Assembly (NCBI GenBank): GCA_041590855.1
Contig: JBFHTA010000053.1
Span: 1-17,083 of the forward strand
Reading direction: 5' to 3'
DNA from: Litoribrevibacter sp041590855
GTDB taxonomy: Bacteria > Pseudomonadota > Gammaproteobacteria > Pseudomonadales > Litoribrevibacteraceae
DNA: 17,083 bases
Numbering within the stretch: position 1 is the stretch's first letter; each line of letters begins with the position of its first letter. Positions 14,190 through 17,083 of this stretch are shown piece by piece. A program made the position numbers and the translations under genes. The notes under the pieces were generated by a model. It did not search any database, had not been told where the DNA came from, and saw nothing but the letters and a program-made list of their open reading frames with translations.

Positions 14190-17083
14190 GTGCAGCATTC
14201 TTCGTCGAAAAAGTTAACTCCTGATCCGGCTGCAAGTCGATCTAAATCAGTGCCCGTTTATCCGGTCATTTTGTTTGTTGTTGCCTTTCTTTATCTGGTC
14301 GGCGTGATGGGCTGGCAAATGTGGAAAGATCACAGCTACCATCAGTCTCTGATGTCCCGGATGATTAAAAGTCGGGTATCTCTCTATCAGGAATATTTCA
14401 ATACCCAGATTCTTCCTTTGGAGCGGGTACTCGCGCAGCATTACGATCAACCCTTTGAATCGCCCACCGAGCTTGATGATTTCTTTTTGATGTTAACCAA
14501 GCTCTCACCCTGGATAAATTCGGTTGCGTTGGTGGATATCAGTGGACATGTGCTGAAGGAGACCGGTGAGCCTTTAACCAAGTCAGGCGGCGCAAGCGCC
14601 GATGTCGCTTTTGAATTCACAAATAAAACTCCGATAACCGGTTTTCGTTTACATGGGGAAGAGTCTGGTTTCTTGTTTCATCGCCGAGAGGGCAATCAAG
14701 GGTATTTAGTAATTCTGCTGGAGCTCGATTGGCTGAAGAAGGTCTTGTCCAAAAACGATAATCCGCATGCGAATTATGAACTTTGGGATGTGACCCGAAA
14801 GAAAAATGTCTGGACAGACGTTTTACCGGTGTTAAAAGAAGGTCAGAAAAAAAACGTTTGGACGGTTAAATTGGGTGATAGCAGGCTTGAATTAACCGGC
14901 TACATCAATACGGCACAGACCAGTCGATACTATCGTAATGCGATGGCTCCTTCAGCGCTGGTGGCCTTCTTCTATTTATTTGGCGGCGTCAGTTTGATTT
15001 GGTATCTGAGTACCGCAAGACGCCAAAATAAAACGTTGCAACAGCAGAATCGTGAGTTGGCATTTCGGGGGGATTTAATCTTTTCGTCGATTTCAGATGC
15101 GGTAGTGGTGATTGGTCAGGATGGCGAAGTGATGTTTGCTAATTCAACCTTTTACTCGTTGCTGAAATTGAATCCTCACTCAGGTATCTCAGAGCAGCTG
15201 GAACGGCAAGGGCCAACCGCCTTTTGGGATAAACTCTCTCGCTGGAGTGAACACTTACTTAATGGAGAGCAGCTAGACGTTGATTCCGAACTGAGTATAG
15301 ATAATCTGGTGGTGTCCCGTTGGGTTGAGCCGGCCCATCAAATGTTGTCTTTGGAAGACAACAGTCAGGTAGTGGTTTGGATTTTAAAAGATGTCACTAA
15401 TCAGCACCGTATTCATGAACAGCTCATTACCAGTCAAAATCATTATCGTTCAACGTTTGAAGGAGCGGGTGTAGCTTTGGCGATGGTGGATCTCAATGAG
15501 CTGGGTGAGCTGCTTCATTCCGGGGTGGTCGATTCAAAAGAATCTTTTTCTCGTTGGCGTGATCGCAACGCCTGGCAGTTCCGGTCCATGATTGACGGTA
15601 TTCTGATTACTGAAGTCAATGAGTCTGCTTGCCGATTGCTTGATACCATTGACGAAATGACCGCCGTTAAACACCTGAAGAAAACGGTATTTCATCCTGA
15701 CAGTAGTGTATGGAATTCGATTTTGGCTTTGTTGTTGGAAAGTAATGAACGAACGGAGCCAATTCTTTCTCTCTCTAGTGTTACCGGTAAAGCCATTTCC
15801 GTTCAAGTGACCGTCAGTCGAGTTCAACCGACGCTGTCGGACAGTGGGAATGCCTCTTCTGAGAAAATGCTGGGCAGTATTCTGCTGAGCTTGCTCGATG
15901 TATCGGCCTTGAAATGCGCCCAGGAAAAAGCCGCTGAGCGCGAACAGTTCTGGCAGCGGGTGGTGCATTCTGTGCCGGATGTCGTCTATGTGAATGACTT
16001 TTCCTCTCACTCAAACGTCTTTGTAAATCACGAGATCGGACTTCGTCTTGGGTACAGCCATAAAGAAATCGAGCAGATGGGGAATCGCTATTGGCAGAAG
16101 CTTTTGCATCCCGAAGACAAGCTCTTGATGAAGAGTGAACTGCCCAGATTCCGAAATCTGGAGAATGGCAAGGTTTGTGAAACCGTGCTGAGGTTGCAGC
16201 ACAAGAATGGCAAATGGCACAGCTATTTGTTCCGGGATACGCCATTTACACGCGATGAAAACAATAAAGTGCAACGCTACATTGGTATTGGGCGAGACAT
16301 TACCGAATTACTGGAAGCACGAACCAAGGTTGATAAACACGAACGTTACCTCGAAGTGTTGGCTGAGAACATACGTGACCTGGTGTGGGTGATGGACCCT
16401 GAGTTTCATTTCAAATACGTCAGCCCGTCCATCGAACAAGTCCTCGGCTATAAACAAGAAGACTTGTTGCATCAGGGGGTGCGTGCGTTTTTGGCTGAGG
16501 ATCAGTTCGCTAGAATCGAGCAGGAAATTGCCGAGCCTTTAAGAGCTGTAATGGCCGGAGAAATTAATGCAGAAAGCTATCGTGATGAAACGGGCGAGCA
16601 CATTGTGGAGGTCATGGCACTTCATCAGGACGGCCATTATGTTTCGCTGGAAGTGAAAATTGGTTTGTTGTGGGATGAAGACCATAACTTTGAAGGTTTG
16701 TTGGGAAGTTGTCGGGATGTAACCAAGCGTCGTAAGAGCCAGGCGGAACTCAAACTTGCGGCCGAAGTGTTTGAAAGCAGTAATGAAGCGATCCTGATTA
16801 CAGATATGGATGGGGACATAGTCCGAATGAATCGGGCATTCCGTGTTGTAACCGGCTATGAAGATCAAGATATGCTGGGGAAAAACCTGGCATTCTTATG
16901 TACTGAACAACAGACCGAGCAGTTCTACCACACCTTGTTGGACAGTGTTTCCCGAACCGGCTATTGGCAAGGAGAAGTTTGGCATCGTAAGAAAAATGGT
17001 GAACCTTTCCCTGCCTGGGTGGGTGTGTCGGCCATTAAAAACGACGATGATCTGGTTGAGAGTTACATCGTGATCTTTTCCGA
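14190..17083 (+). CDS. Large membrane multi-PAS sensor protein, 3' truncated by window edge
   Basis: At least 964 residues are open from the GTG at 14190 to the edge. The reading frame is open upstream to a stop at 14148-14150 without an ATG, and GGA at 14181-14183 could serve the GTG. TM1 is at about 23-42, followed by a ~210-residue periplasmic region that I do not recognise (possibly Cache-like, with the segment WINSVALVDISGHVL), then TM2 at about 254-274. At least five PAS domains follow: PAS1 about 294-400, PAS2 from 418, PAS3 from 585 (YVNDFSSHSNVFVNHEIG, then HPEDK and GRDITELLE), PAS4 from 719 (VSPSIEQVLGYKQEDL) and PAS5 from 857 (ILITDMDGDIVRMNRAF). The output domain is outside the window. 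Proteins of this build usually end in GGDEF-EAL or a histidine kinase, but that is inference. No frameshift is visible. Confidence 0.88.
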   Translation, partial: MQHSSSKKLTPDPAASRSKSVPVYPVILFVVAFLYLVGVMGWQMWKDHSYHQSLMSRMIKSRVSLYQEYFNTQILPLERVLAQHYDQPFESPTELDDFFLMLTKLSPWINSVALVDISGHVLKETGEPLTKSGGASADVAFEFTNKTPITGFRLHGEESGFLFHRREGNQGYLVILLELDWLKKVLSKNDNPHANYELWDVTRKKNVWTDVLPVLKEGQKKNVWTVKLGDSRLELTGYINTAQTSRYYRNAMAPSALVAFFYLFGGVSLIWYLSTARRQNKTLQQQNRELAFRGDLIFSSISDAVVVIGQDGEVMFANSTFYSLLKLNPHSGISEQLERQGPTAFWDKLSRWSEHLLNGEQLDVDSELSIDNLVVSRWVEPAHQMLSLEDNSQVVVWILKDVTNQHRIHEQLITSQNHYRSTFEGAGVALAMVDLNELGELLHSGVVDSKESFSRWRDRNAWQFRSMIDGILITEVNESACRLLDTIDEMTAVKHLKKTVFHPDSSVWNSILALLLESNERTEPILSLSSVTGKAISVQVTVSRVQPTLSDSGNASSEKMLGSILLSLLDVSALKCAQEKAAEREQFWQRVVHSVPDVVYVNDFSSHSNVFVNHEIGLRLGYSHKEIEQMGNRYWQKLLHPEDKLLMKSELPRFRNLENGKVCETVLRLQHKNGKWHSYLFRDTPFTRDENNKVQRYIGIGRDITELLEARTKVDKHERYLEVLAENIRDLVWVMDPEFHFKYVSPSIEQVLGYKQEDLLHQGVRAFLAEDQFARIEQEIAEPLRAVMAGEINAESYRDETGEHIVEVMALHQDGHYVSLEVKIGLLWDEDHNFEGLLGSCRDVTKRRKSQAELKLAAEVFESSNEAILITDMDGDIVRMNRAFRVVTGYEDQDMLGKNLAFLCTEQQTEQFYHTLLDSVSRTGYWQGEVWHRKKNGEPFPAWVGVSAIKNDDDLVESYIVIFS

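Noticed and set aside
15534..16245. Minus-strand open frames of 158 and 143 codons inside the multi-PAS gene
   Set aside because: The plus strand is an uninterrupted PAS-rich frame here; the minus frames overlap each other and show no family features.
1..17083. Mobile element, prophage, CRISPR or tRNA
   Set aside because: No transposase, integrase, repeat-spacer pattern or cloverleaf was seen on either strand; gene order and codon use look chromosomal throughout.

Overview
The window reads as chromosomal DNA from a gammaproteobacterium of the Pseudomonas/Oceanospirillales-Marinobacter kind. The basis is a gltB-gltD-hemE order that I recall from Pseudomonas, a CRP that resembles Pseudomonas Vfr more than enterobacterial CRP and lies divergent from a YhfA/OsmC-family gene, an EttA of standard length, and a dense set of multi-domain signalling proteins. 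Base composition looks slightly under 50% GC by eye (not computed). I see no mobile element, CRISPR array, tRNA or rRNA.

Left third (1-5511), metabolic core: the C-terminal half of glutamate synthase large subunit (gltB, cut by the window edge), gltD, a strong terminator, then hemE (uroporphyrinogen decarboxylase). hemE converges with the crp/vfr gene, and the two share a bidirectional terminator. Between crp and the divergent OsmC-family gene is a ~320-base region with four short inverted repeats and one candidate CRP/Vfr site. The OsmC gene is followed after 1 base by a glyoxalase-fold (VOC) gene, so the two are probably translationally coupled.

Middle (6660-10233), signalling pair: a membrane hybrid histidine kinase with a periplasmic Tll0287-like (DUF3365) domain carrying a c-type heme motif (CxxCH), plus HisKA, HATPase and receiver domains. 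It overlaps by a few bases a soluble protein with an N-terminal receiver and a C-terminal kinase. Together they look like a redox- or ligand-sensing phosphorelay. No DNA-binding or cyclase output is encoded with them. A small hotdog-fold DUF4442 gene follows.

Right third (10825-17083): an HD-GYP protein with a DUF3391 N-terminus (probable c-di-GMP phosphodiesterase, minus strand), the ABC-F translation factor ettA (minus strand), and, divergent from ettA, the start of a very large membrane sensor with a periplasmic domain and at least five PAS domains. This last gene runs off the right edge, so its output domain is not visible. Nothing here is a clearly new system. The most interesting items are the heme-c kinase pair, the structured crp-yhfA divergent region and the multi-PAS sensor.
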